DNA of 64,000 nucleotides from an uncultured Algibacter sp. (GTDB lineage: Bacteria; Bacteroidota; Bacteroidia; Flavobacteriales; Flavobacteriaceae): the NCBI RefSeq assembly GCF_947487575.1, contig NZ_CANKXG010000008.1, positions 124,001-188,000 on the forward strand, given 5' to 3'. A program made the translations under genes and the position numbers. Each line of letters begins with the position of its first letter. Positions within the stretch are counted from its first letter, which is position 1. The notes beneath the pieces are model-generated. The model was not told the DNA's origin. It searched no databases and worked only from the letters and a program-made list of their open reading frames with translations. Positions 9,634-17,037 of this stretch are shown here, one piece after another.

Positions 9634-9708
9634 GTTAGTTAAATCACTAGGTTTCGACAGAGCTTCAGATAGTTTTATTTATAATTAACTATCTTTCAAC
9701 TCACTAAC
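9634..9708 (+). other. nested inverted repeats after the A2M gene
   Basis: The outer arms are GTTAGT (9634-9639) and ACTAAC (9703-9708). Inside are AGATAGTT (9667-9674) and AACTATCT (9687-9694) with a 12-base loop. A degenerate dispersed motif, TTTCGACAGAGCTTC, lies between the left arms. This could be a weak transcript end for the A2M gene, but there is no clear T-run. Confidence 0.4.
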
Positions 9709-9724
9709 TAATATAAATAGCATT

Positions 9725-10096
9725 ATGAATTCAAAAGTTTTTATGGTTCTAAGAATACTTCTTGGACTATTCGTTTTGGTTTTCGGACTTAACAAATTTC
9801 TAGATTTTATCCCAATGGAAGAAATGTCTGCCGATGCAGGCGCTTACTTTGGCGCATTAGCAAACAGTAAAACATTAACACTTGTTGCCCTTGTGGAAAT
9901 TGCTGCTGGTTTAGCCTTAATTTTCAATAAATTTGGTGCTCTACTTGCATTAATTTTAATGAGTGTATCGGTAAATGCAGTTTTATTTCATGCCACTTTA
10001 GAACCTGGAAGCATTCCTGGAGCTTTAGTTTTACTAGTATTGAATATTCTTGTACTATATGGCTATAAAAACAAGTATAAAGATTTACTCAGTTAA
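9725..10096 (+). CDS. DoxX family membrane protein
   Basis: A 123-residue, four-helix integral membrane protein of the DoxX/DoxD family. The first helix contains VLRILLGLFVLVFGLNKF, with the Gly-x-x-K/F pattern of the family. It continues through ALVEIAAGLALIFNKFGALLA and ends with a cytoplasmic basic tail (KNKYKDLL). Family members are linked to redox or thiol-stress functions, but no partner is next to this gene. It stands as a single unit, 97 bases after the A2M gene, and is closed by a strong terminator at 10109-10138. Confidence 0.8.
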   Translation: MNSKVFMVLRILLGLFVLVFGLNKFLDFIPMEEMSADAGAYFGALANSKTLTLVALVEIAAGLALIFNKFGALLALILMSVSVNAVLFHATLEPGSIPGALVLLVLNILVLYGYKNKYKDLLS

Positions 10097-10108
10097 TATA
10101 GATTTAAT

Positions 10109-10138
10109 AAAAAAAGAGGTTATTCAACCTCTTTTTTT
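10109..10138 (+). terminator. rho-independent terminator after doxX-like gene
   Basis: The hairpin AAAGAGGTT-ATTC-AACCTCTTT is followed by a run of T. The preceding A-run makes it potentially bidirectional. It begins 13 bases after the stop codon. Confidence 0.85.
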
Positions 10139-10186
10139 ATACTTAACTTTACAGAACGCTAATCCCATATTTACTACTTAATCGTT

Positions 10187-10684
10187 TTGAAATGTTCTAT
10201 TACATATAAATTCATTTTACTTTTATTGATTTGCCTCTCTTTTTTTTCTGGATGCAAAAACAGTAAAACTATTTCTGAAAATCAATCAAAAAAGGAGATT
10301 CAAACAACACCTAAAATCTTATTTCTAAATTATAGTATTGAAAAAACTTCAAACGTAAAAAGGAGTATTCAGTTTATTAATAAAAAAATAGTTGAAGGTA
10401 AATTGAAACCTAATCGATTAGATTCTCTAGAAAATGGCATTAAGGGCGATTTGATTTTTACTGAACTTGATAAAAAATCTAAGGTATTAAATCAAATACT
10501 TATTAAGAACCCATTAATTAGAACAGTTGAGTATCTTGATGACTCAAAACAATTCCAAACAAAAATCATAAAATCCGACAAAACTCAGTTCTCTGTAAGG
10601 TTACAGCTAAAAAGTGATACTAAATACATAACAATTAGTAACTTTGCTAAAAACGACCCCCTTATCAAAACCCAAATAAACTAG
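10187..10684 (+). CDS. hypothetical lipoprotein
   Basis: A 165-residue protein starting at TTG (no in-frame ATG nearby) with a lipoprotein signal peptide. The hydrophobic core FILLLLICLSFFSGC ends in the lipobox Cys at about residue 23, so it is likely anchored in an envelope membrane. The mature part is Lys/Ser/Thr-rich and has no motif I recognise. TonB_C-like or protease-inhibitor-like folds cannot be excluded. Its stop is one base from the ATG of the M64 peptidase gene, so the two are almost certainly co-transcribed. A role linked to that peptidase (inhibitor, chaperone or anchor) is an inference from position only. Confidence 0.6.
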   Translation: MKCSITYKFILLLLICLSFFSGCKNSKTISENQSKKEIQTTPKILFLNYSIEKTSNVKRSIQFINKKIVEGKLKPNRLDSLENGIKGDLIFTELDKKSKVLNQILIKNPLIRTVEYLDDSKQFQTKIIKSDKTQFSVRLQLKSDTKYITISNFAKNDPLIKTQIN

Positions 10685-10685
10685 T

Positions 10686-12080
10686 ATGAAACCTTTTTTA
10701 TGCTTTTTTCTAATCTTTATAAAAACCCTGCAATTTTCTGCACAAACTTTTGATGTAGAAGCTATAAAAGATTCTGGGGATAATGACAAGCGTATTAATC
10801 TTGTATTTATGGGAGACGGTTATACCACGTCTGAATTAGACAAATTTATTACAGATGCTACCAATTTTTCAAATAGCTTGTTCAGCCAAAGTCCATTTTC
10901 AGAATACTCAGATTATTTTAATGTTTACGCCATAAAAGTTCCTTCAAATGAAAGCGGAACTGATCATCCAGCAACCGCAACTGATGTTACTGAACCCTTT
11001 TTTGATGCCGCAGTTGTAGATACTTACTTTAACACGTCTTTTGATACAGCTGGTATACATAGACTTCTTTATACTTATGATTCTGCAACTGTTTATGATG
11101 TTTTAGCTGATAATTTTCCAGAATACGACCAACCTATTATTTTAGTTAACTCTTCAGAATATGGCGGTGCTGGCGGTCCTTACGCGACTTCATCTACAGG
11201 AAATAACGCCGATGAAATAGTCATACATGAATTAGGACATTCTTTGTTTGATTTAAAGGATGAATATTATCCGGGCGATGTATTGGCAGCAGAGGCTATA
11301 AATATGACACAAGAAACCAATACCAGTTTGGTTAAATGGAAAAATTGGATAGGTCTTAATACCATAGGCATTTATCAACACGAAGATTTTAATGGTAACC
11401 CAAAACCATGGTATAGACCACATGAAACTTGTAAAATGCGTTATTTGGGCGTTCCGTTTTGTGCTGTTTGTAAAGAAGGTATTATCGAGAAAATTCATAG
11501 TTTAGTTTCACCAATAGACAATTATTCTCCAAATAATAATACAATTGACAATCTTACATTTCCATTAGATTTTCAGCTAGATTTAATTAACCCTAATCCA
11601 AATACACTAGAAAGCGATTGGACTCTAAACGCGACAAGTTTTGCTACTAATGTTGATGACATTTCTATACTTGAGACCGATTTAGTTGAAGGTGCTAATA
11701 CTTTAACTACTGTAATACATGATAACTCTCCTTTTTTAAAGGTTGATAATCATAATAGTTTCCATGTGTATTCTGTAACTTGGACTATAAATTATTCCTC
11801 GTTAGGGGTTGATGATATTGAAAGTGAAGCTAACAATTATAATATTTCGCTTTATCCAAACCCTGCTAATAACGTTTTGAATTTAAAGTTTGAGAGTAAT
11901 TCTATTTCAGAATTAAAGGTTGAAATAATAAGTATTGATGGTAAAAGATTAACATCGACAACACTTTCAAATTATGAAAACACGTTGATTGATATTAGCA
12001 AGTTTAGCCAAGGTATTTATATCACAAATTTTTACTCAGGTAATGTTTTATTAGTAAGTAAAAGACTGATAAAGAACTAA
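10686..12080 (+). CDS. M64 family metallopeptidase with T9SS sorting domain
   Basis: A secreted zinc peptidase of the IgA-peptidase M64 family. It has a signal peptide (about 1-20, FSAQ) and the family motif NLVFMGDGYTTSELDKF (39-55). The zinc site is H181-E-L-G-H185 followed by DLKDEYY with further acidic ligand candidates. The C-terminal 80 or so residues form a type-A T9SS sorting domain (ISLYPNPANNVLNLKFES ... ISKFSQGIYI ... KRLIKN). The product is therefore expected to cross the outer membrane through the PorU/PorV machinery encoded at 45-51 kb. It is coupled to the lipoprotein gene upstream and convergent with the DUF4136 gene, leaving a single base between stops. Substrate is unknown. 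Confidence 0.88.
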   Translation: MKPFLCFFLIFIKTLQFSAQTFDVEAIKDSGDNDKRINLVFMGDGYTTSELDKFITDATNFSNSLFSQSPFSEYSDYFNVYAIKVPSNESGTDHPATATDVTEPFFDAAVVDTYFNTSFDTAGIHRLLYTYDSATVYDVLADNFPEYDQPIILVNSSEYGGAGGPYATSSTGNNADEIVIHELGHSLFDLKDEYYPGDVLAAEAINMTQETNTSLVKWKNWIGLNTIGIYQHEDFNGNPKPWYRPHETCKMRYLGVPFCAVCKEGIIEKIHSLVSPIDNYSPNNNTIDNLTFPLDFQLDLINPNPNTLESDWTLNATSFATNVDDISILETDLVEGANTLTTVIHDNSPFLKVDNHNSFHVYSVTWTINYSSLGVDDIESEANNYNISLYPNPANNVLNLKFESNSISELKVEIISIDGKRLTSTTLSNYENTLIDISKFSQGIYITNFYSGNVLLVSKRLIKN

Positions 12081-12081
12081 A

Positions 12082-12603
12082 TTATTTTTCTGGAGGATAG
12101 CTAGACAATACCTTTTCAACAATGGCATTTAATCTAACTTCTCTTTTTTCTGGAGTTGCTTTTGGGTTAAAGCTAGATTCACTAATGGCTTGCCAAAAGA
12201 GTTGCTTTTTATTTTCGTCAACAAAATCGATCGTAATTTGTCGGTTTACATTTGCTTGACCTATTGGGATTCCAACGGTAATTCCACCACCTACATTTCT
12301 TCCACTACCACCAACACCTACTCCTATTGTTTGTCGTTGAGCATCTTGATACTCTGCACTTTTAATGTCGATAAAAAAATCTGGGTTTTCAGAAATTGCA
12401 AAACCTTTAGTTTCCATTTTTGCATCAATAGCGTTTAATAAACGCTTAGTATCTAACTCTGATAAACCTGTTTCCATGTTAGCATAATATTGATATGTTT
12501 TATAGGTATTGAAGTTAGTGGTTTTATCATAATCATAGTTTACATGAATAGGTGCACATGATACAATGAGTAAGGCTAGGATAGTAATTTTGAGAAATTG
12601 CAT
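12082..12603 (-). CDS. DUF4136 domain lipoprotein
   Basis: A 173-residue lipoprotein: MQFLKITILALLIVSC is a short signal ending in the lipobox Cys16. The mature part begins APIHVNYDYDKTTNFNTYKT and contains YQYY, a DIKSAEYQDA strand, a glycine-rich GVGVGGSGRNVGGGI segment, and a C-terminal AIVEKVLSSYPPEK helix. This matches the DUF4136 pattern of Bacteroidetes and proteobacterial envelope lipoproteins of unknown role. It is convergent with the M64 gene with one base between the stops. Its start side faces repeat copy B. Confidence 0.8.
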   Translation of the reverse strand: MQFLKITILALLIVSCAPIHVNYDYDKTTNFNTYKTYQYYANMETGLSELDTKRLLNAIDAKMETKGFAISENPDFFIDIKSAEYQDAQRQTIGVGVGGSGRNVGGGITVGIPIGQANVNRQITIDFVDENKKQLFWQAISESSFNPKATPEKREVRLNAIVEKVLSSYPPEK

Positions 12604-12668
12604 GAGACTTTAATTTTATATAAAGTTAATCAAAAATTATTCCAATATTGAATTTTAGTTCTGCTGCT

Positions 12669-12821
12669 GCGTTAGGGATTGAAACGGCATCCTTTTGCCT
12701 CTTTAATAGATAAGTGAAAACTTTTGGAGAAACTAAGTGTTTACAAGTAGTTTACTATCTACACAGGAATAAAAAAACAGCAAAAGATATAGTGTAAAGC
12801 CCGACCCTTGTGGTAACGCCC
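12669..12821 (+). repeat. dispersed GCGTTA...TAACGC intergenic repeat, copy B
   Basis: A 153-bp copy, the longest seen, sharing GCGTTAGGGATTGAA at the left and the intact CCCGACCCTTGTGGTAACGC core at the right. The interior CATCCTTTTG and CAAAAGATATAG are near-complementary, so the element can fold back on itself. The last base is also the first base of the obg stop codon (minus strand), so the repeat abuts the gene directly. Confidence 0.85.
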
Positions 12822-13816
12822 TAATTTAGCATCTTCCAAAGTACATCTTTAAGTTTTGTAATACCTTGTTGTGCCACGGACGAAATAAACAGGTATGGAA
12901 TTGGAAGTTCGTTATCTAACACTATTTTCATTTCGGCTTTTAACTCATCGTCAAGCATATCGCTTTTTGAAATGGCTATGATGCGCTCTTTATCAAGCAT
13001 TTCTGGATTATATCTTCTAAGTTCGTCTAACAGAATATCGTACTGTTTTCTAATATCCTTAGCATCGGCTGGAATTAGAAACAATAAAATAGAATTACGC
13101 TCGATATGACGTAAAAAGTAATGACCAAGACCTTTACCTTCGGCAGCGCCCTCGATAATTCCAGGAATATCTGCCATAACAAAAGTTTGAAAATCGCGAT
13201 ATTTTACGATTCCTAAATTTGGTTTTAGAGTAGTGAACTCATAATCTGCAATCTTAGGTTTTGCAGATGTAACCACCGATAATAAAGTTGATTTACCCGC
13301 ATTTGGGAAACCTACCAAACCAACATCGGCAAGTACTTTTAATTCCATGGTTACATACTTTTCTTCCATAGGAATACCGGGTTGTGCGTAACGTGGCGTT
13401 TGATTGGTTGAGCTTTTAAAATGCCAGTTTCCTAGACCACCTTTACCGCCCTCTGCCAATATTATTTCCTCACCATCTTCGGTAATTTCAAAAAGGATGT
13501 TATTTGTTTCTGTATCTCGAATTACGGTTCCTAGTGGCACATCGATATAAACATCTTCTCCGTCGGCTCCAAAACTTCTTCCGCTACTTCCATGTTCTCC
13601 ATGTCCTGCTCTACTGTGCTTTTTAAATTTTAAATGAAGTAAGGTCCAAAGGTTGGCTTTCCCGCGAACAATAACATGCCCTCCACGACCACCATCTCCA
13701 CCATCTGGGCCGCCTTTGGTAATATATTTTTCACGATGCAAATGCACAGAGCCTTTACCTCCATTTCCAGAAGACACAAACATTTTTACGTAGTCTACAA
13801 AATTTCCTTCAGTCAT
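12821..13816 (-). CDS. obg: Obg family GTPase
   Basis: Essential ribosome-associated GTPase acting in large-subunit assembly and stress control. The N-terminal glycine-rich Obg domain (about 1-157, with [15 protein letters not shown]) precedes the G domain. There G1 is GFPNAGKST (169-177), the G3 region is [13 protein letters not shown], and G4 is near ISKSDML. The length of 331 lacks the C-terminal extension of some Obg proteins, as is usual in Bacteroidetes. The start ATG is followed by [19 protein letters not shown], a typical N-terminus. It lies downstream of hpt-adk on the same strand with a 101-base gap, an arrangement often conserved in Flavobacteriaceae. Confidence 0.96.
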   Translation of the reverse strand: MTEGNFVDYVKMFVSSGNGGKGSVHLHREKYITKGGPDGGDGGRGGHVIVRGKANLWTLLHLKFKKHSRAGHGEHGSSGRSFGADGEDVYIDVPLGTVIRDTETNNILFEITEDGEEIILAEGGKGGLGNWHFKSSTNQTPRYAQPGIPMEEKYVTMELKVLADVGLVGFPNAGKSTLLSVVTSAKPKIADYEFTTLKPNLGIVKYRDFQTFVMADIPGIIEGAAEGKGLGHYFLRHIERNSILLFLIPADAKDIRKQYDILLDELRRYNPEMLDKERIIAISKSDMLDDELKAEMKIVLDNELPIPYLFISSVAQQGITKLKDVLWKMLN

Positions 13817-13874
13817 TGTATTGTTTATTTGTTTTTTGTGGAGTTGTTTAGCTGAATATTAGATTAAAGTGAGT

Positions 13875-13890
13875 AGGTTTTATAAAACCT
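13875..13890. other. 16-bp perfect palindrome between hpt-adk and obg
   Basis: AGGTTTTATAAAACCT is a perfect palindrome, nested with GTTGTTTAG (13843-13851) and CTAAACAAC (13889-13897). It could be a hairpin separating or tuning obg expression. It has no clear terminator T-run on the minus strand. Confidence 0.4.
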
Positions 13891-13917
13891 AAACAACTAA
13901 ACGAATAAACACTTCAA

Positions 13918-15027
13918 CTAAAGGTTTTCGATAACCGTACTTAGTCTAACAGTAATGTCTTCAATACTACCAACACCATCAACTCCAAAGTACTTATTTT
14001 GGGCAGCGTAATAGTCTTTTAGTATGGCGGTTTCGTTATAGTATACTTTAATTCTGTTTCTAATTACAGTTTCATCAGCATCATCTTTTCTTCCACTAGT
14101 TTTCCCTCTTTCAAGTAAACGTTTTACCAAAACCTCATCATCAACTTCTAAGGCAATCATGGCATTAATTTGAGAATCTTTGCTATCCATTAATTTATCC
14201 AAAGCTTCTGCTTGTGCATTTGTACGCGGAAAACCATCAAAAATAAATCCGTTAGCATCAGCATTTTTTTCTACTTCCGCATTTAACATATCTATAGTTA
14301 CTTGGTCTGGCACCAACTGGCCTTTATCCATAAAAGATTTAGCCAATGTTCCTAAAGCAGTTTCATTTTTTATGTTGTATCTAAACACATCTCCTGTCGA
14401 AATATGTACTAAATTATACTTCTCTTTTAAAAATTCTGCTTGTGTTCCTTTACCTGCTCCTGGAGGCCCAAATAATACTAAGTTCGTCATGTGTTGTGTT
14501 TCTTTTATTTGATATACTTCTGGTAAATCCCTCCCCAATCCATCATAATCTAAACCGTAACCTACTATGAATTTATTAGGAATTTCAATACCAACATAAT
14601 GTAATTTAAAATCTTTTTTATAAGCTTCAGGTTTATAAAAAAGTGTAGCAATTTTTAATGACTTTACCTTTTCATTTTTAAAAATCCTGTGAACTTCATG
14701 CAAAGTTTTCCCTGTATCAATAATATCTTCTAAAATAATTACTGTTCTACCCGTTAAATCTTGTGTTAAACCTATTAAACGTTGAATATCCTCTGAAGAC
14801 TTCAAGCCTTCATAAGAAGCCAGTTTTATAAAAGTTACCTCGCATGTTTTTGGATATTTTTTTACAAAATCGCTAGTTAACATAAACGACCCGTTTAGTA
14901 TACCAATAAACACAGGGATTTCATCACCAACATCTTCTGCTATTTCATCAACTAAACGCTGTAAAGTATCGTCAATTTCCTTAGCAGAAATAAAGGGTTT
15001 AAAATACTTGCCGTGTAACTTTATCAA
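13918..15027 (-). CDS. fused hypoxanthine phosphoribosyltransferase-adenylate kinase
   Basis: A single 369-codon frame joins two purine enzymes. Residues 1-178 are a hypoxanthine phosphoribosyltransferase (GILNGSFML; PRPP motif VIILEDIIDTGKT at 97-109; VGYGLDYDGLGRDLPE). Residues 180-369 are a full-length adenylate kinase (P-loop GPPGAGKGT at 187-195; FDGFPRT; LLERGKTSGRKDDADE). The linker is only about six residues (IKETQH), and an internal ATG at 14488-14490 could give free Adk. The frame begins with TTG (15025-15027); the following residues match Hpt N-termini, which supports it. A -7 box is at 15049-15056. It is divergent from purK, another purine gene. Hpt-Adk fusions are known in Flavobacteriaceae, so a real bifunctional protein is likely. 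Confidence 0.92.
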   Translation of the reverse strand: MIKLHGKYFKPFISAKEIDDTLQRLVDEIAEDVGDEIPVFIGILNGSFMLTSDFVKKYPKTCEVTFIKLASYEGLKSSEDIQRLIGLTQDLTGRTVIILEDIIDTGKTLHEVHRIFKNEKVKSLKIATLFYKPEAYKKDFKLHYVGIEIPNKFIVGYGLDYDGLGRDLPEVYQIKETQHMTNLVLFGPPGAGKGTQAEFLKEKYNLVHISTGDVFRYNIKNETALGTLAKSFMDKGQLVPDQVTIDMLNAEVEKNADANGFIFDGFPRTNAQAEALDKLMDSKDSQINAMIALEVDDEVLVKRLLERGKTSGRKDDADETVIRNRIKVYYNETAILKDYYAAQNKYFGVDGVGSIEDITVRLSTVIENL

Positions 15028-15048
15028 GGGAAATAAATTTTAAAGTCG

Positions 15049-15056
15049 CAAAGATA
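15049..15056 (-). promoter_or_regulatory. -7 box (TATCTTTG) for hpt-adk
   Basis: Exact TAnnTTTG match on the minus strand, 21 bases before the TTG start. No -33 TTG at ideal spacing was found. Confidence 0.5.
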
Positions 15057-15094
15057 ACCAATATTAGGCAATACCCATTTTTTGATTTATGTTT

Positions 15095-15127
15095 TTGGAA
15101 CTATTTTAAGATTTAAGTGTATTTTTG
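15095..15127 (+). promoter_or_regulatory. purK promoter (TTG-N22-TATTTTTG)
   Basis: TTG at 15095-15097 and TATTTTTG at 15120-15127, spaced by 22 bases, match the flavobacterial -33/-7 pattern (TTG-N17-23-TAnnTTTG). The start codon follows 31 bases later. Confidence 0.6.
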
Positions 15128-15158
15128 CATATCTTAAATACCTTATTAGCAATAAAAC

Positions 15159-16316
15159 ATGGCAAACTATTTTTCTTCAAATTTTAAACTTGGTATTCTT
15201 GGTGGTGGACAATTAGGTAAAATGCTACTTTATAATACCAGAAAGTTTGACATATATACTTCGGTTTTAGATTCGAGTAATGAAGCTCCTTGTAAAATTG
15301 CTAGTAACGAATTTCATTTAGGAGACTTGATGGATTATGATGCGGTTTACAATTTTGGAAAACAGGTTGATGTTTTAACTATTGAAATTGAAAACGTAAA
15401 TGTTGATGCTTTAGAAGCTCTTGAAAAAAAAGGCATTAAAGTATATCCTGCCTCTAAAACATTGAGACGCATTCAAAATAAGGCGAAACAGAAATTATTT
15501 TATGTAGATAATGACATTCCAACTTCTGGTTTTTCTCGATTTGCTTATTTATCAGAAATTGAAGATGCTATTGAAAATGGGGGTTTAGAATTCCCATTTG
15601 TTTGGAAAGCTGCTCAGTTTGGATATGATGGTAATGGCGTAAAAGTAGTTAGAAAACTTTCAGATTTAGAAGGCTTACCAAAAGGCGAATGTATTGCTGA
15701 AAATTTAATTCCGTTTAAAAATGAGCTAGCAGTTATTGTTGCTAGAAGCGTTTCTGGCGAAACAAAAACATATCCAGTAGTTGAAATGGAGTTTCATCCT
15801 GAAGCAAATCAAGTAGAGTATGTCATTTGTCCTGCAAGAATTTCGGATGAGGTGGCAAAAAAAGCTAAAGAAGTGGCTTTAAAAGCATCAAAAGCTTTTA
15901 ATCATGTTGGTTTATTAGCTGTTGAAATGTTTCAGACAAAAGAAGATGAAATTTTAGTTAATGAAGTAGCTCCAAGACCTCACAATTCGGGGCATCAAAC
16001 TATAGAAGCGAGTTATACCTCTCAATTTGAGCAACATATTAGAGCCATTTTAGATTTACCATTGGGGAGAACAGACAGTAAAGTTGGTGGCGTTATGGTA
16101 AATTTGGTTGGTGCTGAAGGCCATACTGGAAATGTGGTTTATGAAAACATAGAAAACATCATGAAAATGGATGGTGTAACACCCCATATTTATGGTAAAA
16201 AGCAAACTCGTCCGTTTAGAAAAATGGGACATGTAACCATTGTAAATGAAAATTTGAATGAAGCCAGACGCGTTGCAGAAGAAGTAAAGAAAAGTATAAA
16301 AGTTATTAGTGAGTAA
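15159..16316 (+). CDS. purK: 5-(carboxyamino)imidazole ribonucleotide synthase
   Basis: ATP-grasp enzyme that carboxylates AIR to N5-CAIR in purine synthesis, feeding the PurE mutase encoded next. The N-terminal preATP-grasp motif is LGILGGGQLGKMLL. The central ATP-grasp part includes FPFVWKAAQFGYDGNGV, and the C-terminal metal and substrate region has NEVAPRPHNSGHQTIEAS. The length of 385 residues is normal. ATG start at 15159, 31 bases after a good promoter. purK and purE are separated by 93 bases that hold a hairpin-forming dispersed repeat, so their ratio may be set after transcription. Confidence 0.96.
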   Translation: MANYFSSNFKLGILGGGQLGKMLLYNTRKFDIYTSVLDSSNEAPCKIASNEFHLGDLMDYDAVYNFGKQVDVLTIEIENVNVDALEALEKKGIKVYPASKTLRRIQNKAKQKLFYVDNDIPTSGFSRFAYLSEIEDAIENGGLEFPFVWKAAQFGYDGNGVKVVRKLSDLEGLPKGECIAENLIPFKNELAVIVARSVSGETKTYPVVEMEFHPEANQVEYVICPARISDEVAKKAKEVALKASKAFNHVGLLAVEMFQTKEDEILVNEVAPRPHNSGHQTIEASYTSQFEQHIRAILDLPLGRTDSKVGGVMVNLVGAEGHTGNVVYENIENIMKMDGVTPHIYGKKQTRPFRKMGHVTIVNENLNEARRVAEEVKKSIKVISE

Positions 16317-16324
16317 TGTTTCCC

Positions 16325-16389
16325 CGAGCGCAGTCGAGGGGTCTATTAAAATATATTGGTTTTATTATTTAGGTCTCGACTGCGCTTGA
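16325..16389 (+). repeat. inverted pair of the short dispersed GAGCGCAGTCGAG motif
   Basis: CGAGCGCAGTCGAG (16325-16338) and its inverted partner CTCGACTGCGCTTG (16375-16389 region) flank an AT-rich spacer and can form a long stem between purK and purE. The same motif occurs singly at 8380-8403, 24726-24741 and 32036-32058. Confidence 0.8.
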
Positions 16390-16409
16390 CCACACAAAAA
16401 ATAAAATTT

Positions 16410-16889
16410 ATGAGTAAAGTTGGAGTAATTATGGGAAGTAAAAGTGACCTTCCTGTTATGCAAGATGCTATAGACATCTTAAAAGGTTTTGATATAGAAG
16501 TTGAAGTAGATATTGTTTCTGCTCACCGTACTCCTGAAAAATTATTTGATTATGGTAAAAACGCACATACTAGAGGCTTTTCTGTAGTAATTGCTGGTGC
16601 TGGTGGTGCTGCCCATTTACCTGGTATGATTGCTTCTTTATCGCCGCTTCCAGTAATAGGAGTCCCTGTAAAAAGTAGTAATTCTATTGATGGTTGGGAC
16701 TCTATTCTATCAATCCTACAAATGCCTGGAGGTGTTCCTGTAGCAACAGTTGCTTTAAACGGAGCAAAAAATGCTGGTATTTTAGCAGCTCAAATTATAG
16801 GCTCAAGTGACAAATGTGTACTTGATAAAATTGTTGCATATAAAGAAGGCTTGAAAATTAAAGTAAATGAATCTGCAAAAAATTTATAG
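16410..16889 (+). CDS. purE: 5-(carboxyamino)imidazole ribonucleotide mutase
   Basis: Converts N5-CAIR to CAIR, the step after PurK. The product of 159 residues shows the class-I PurE hallmarks SKVGVIMGSKSDLPVM, SAHRTPEKLFDYGK and AGAGGAAHLPGMIA. The frame stays open upstream to 16356, but that extension runs through the dispersed hairpin repeat. The ATG at 16410 opens exactly at the conserved N-terminus, so I place the start there. It is closed by a strong terminator at 16890-16920, which ends the purKE unit. Confidence 0.95.
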   Translation: MSKVGVIMGSKSDLPVMQDAIDILKGFDIEVEVDIVSAHRTPEKLFDYGKNAHTRGFSVVIAGAGGAAHLPGMIASLSPLPVIGVPVKSSNSIDGWDSILSILQMPGGVPVATVALNGAKNAGILAAQIIGSSDKCVLDKIVAYKEGLKIKVNESAKNL

Positions 16890-16920
16890 AAAAAAGCCCT
16901 GAATAACTTCAGGGCTTTTC
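16890..16920 (+). terminator. terminator after purE
   Basis: AGCCCTGA-ATAAC-TTCAGGGCT (16894-16917) with flanking A and T runs, starting just after the purE stop. Confidence 0.88.
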
Positions 16921-16985
16921 AGCTATTAACAAATAATTCTATTGAGTTAGTCACTCGTCGTATTATTGGCAGCGAAAATAAAGCA

Positions 16986-17011
16986 ATTTTACTATGCATA
17001 CATAGTAAAAT
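16986..17011 (+). promoter_or_regulatory. perfect inverted repeat upstream of M3 peptidase gene
   Basis: ATTTTACTATG and CATAGTAAAAT are 11-base perfect arms around CATA, ending 26 bases before the start codon at 17038. It could be an operator or a 5' hairpin. No regulator is adjacent. Confidence 0.45.
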
Positions 17012-17037
17012 ATATTTTTAACATATTTTTTAAATAA

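Noticed and set aside
16356..16409. Longer purE start
   Set aside because: The extra 18 codons lie in the hairpin repeat and do not match PurE N-termini.
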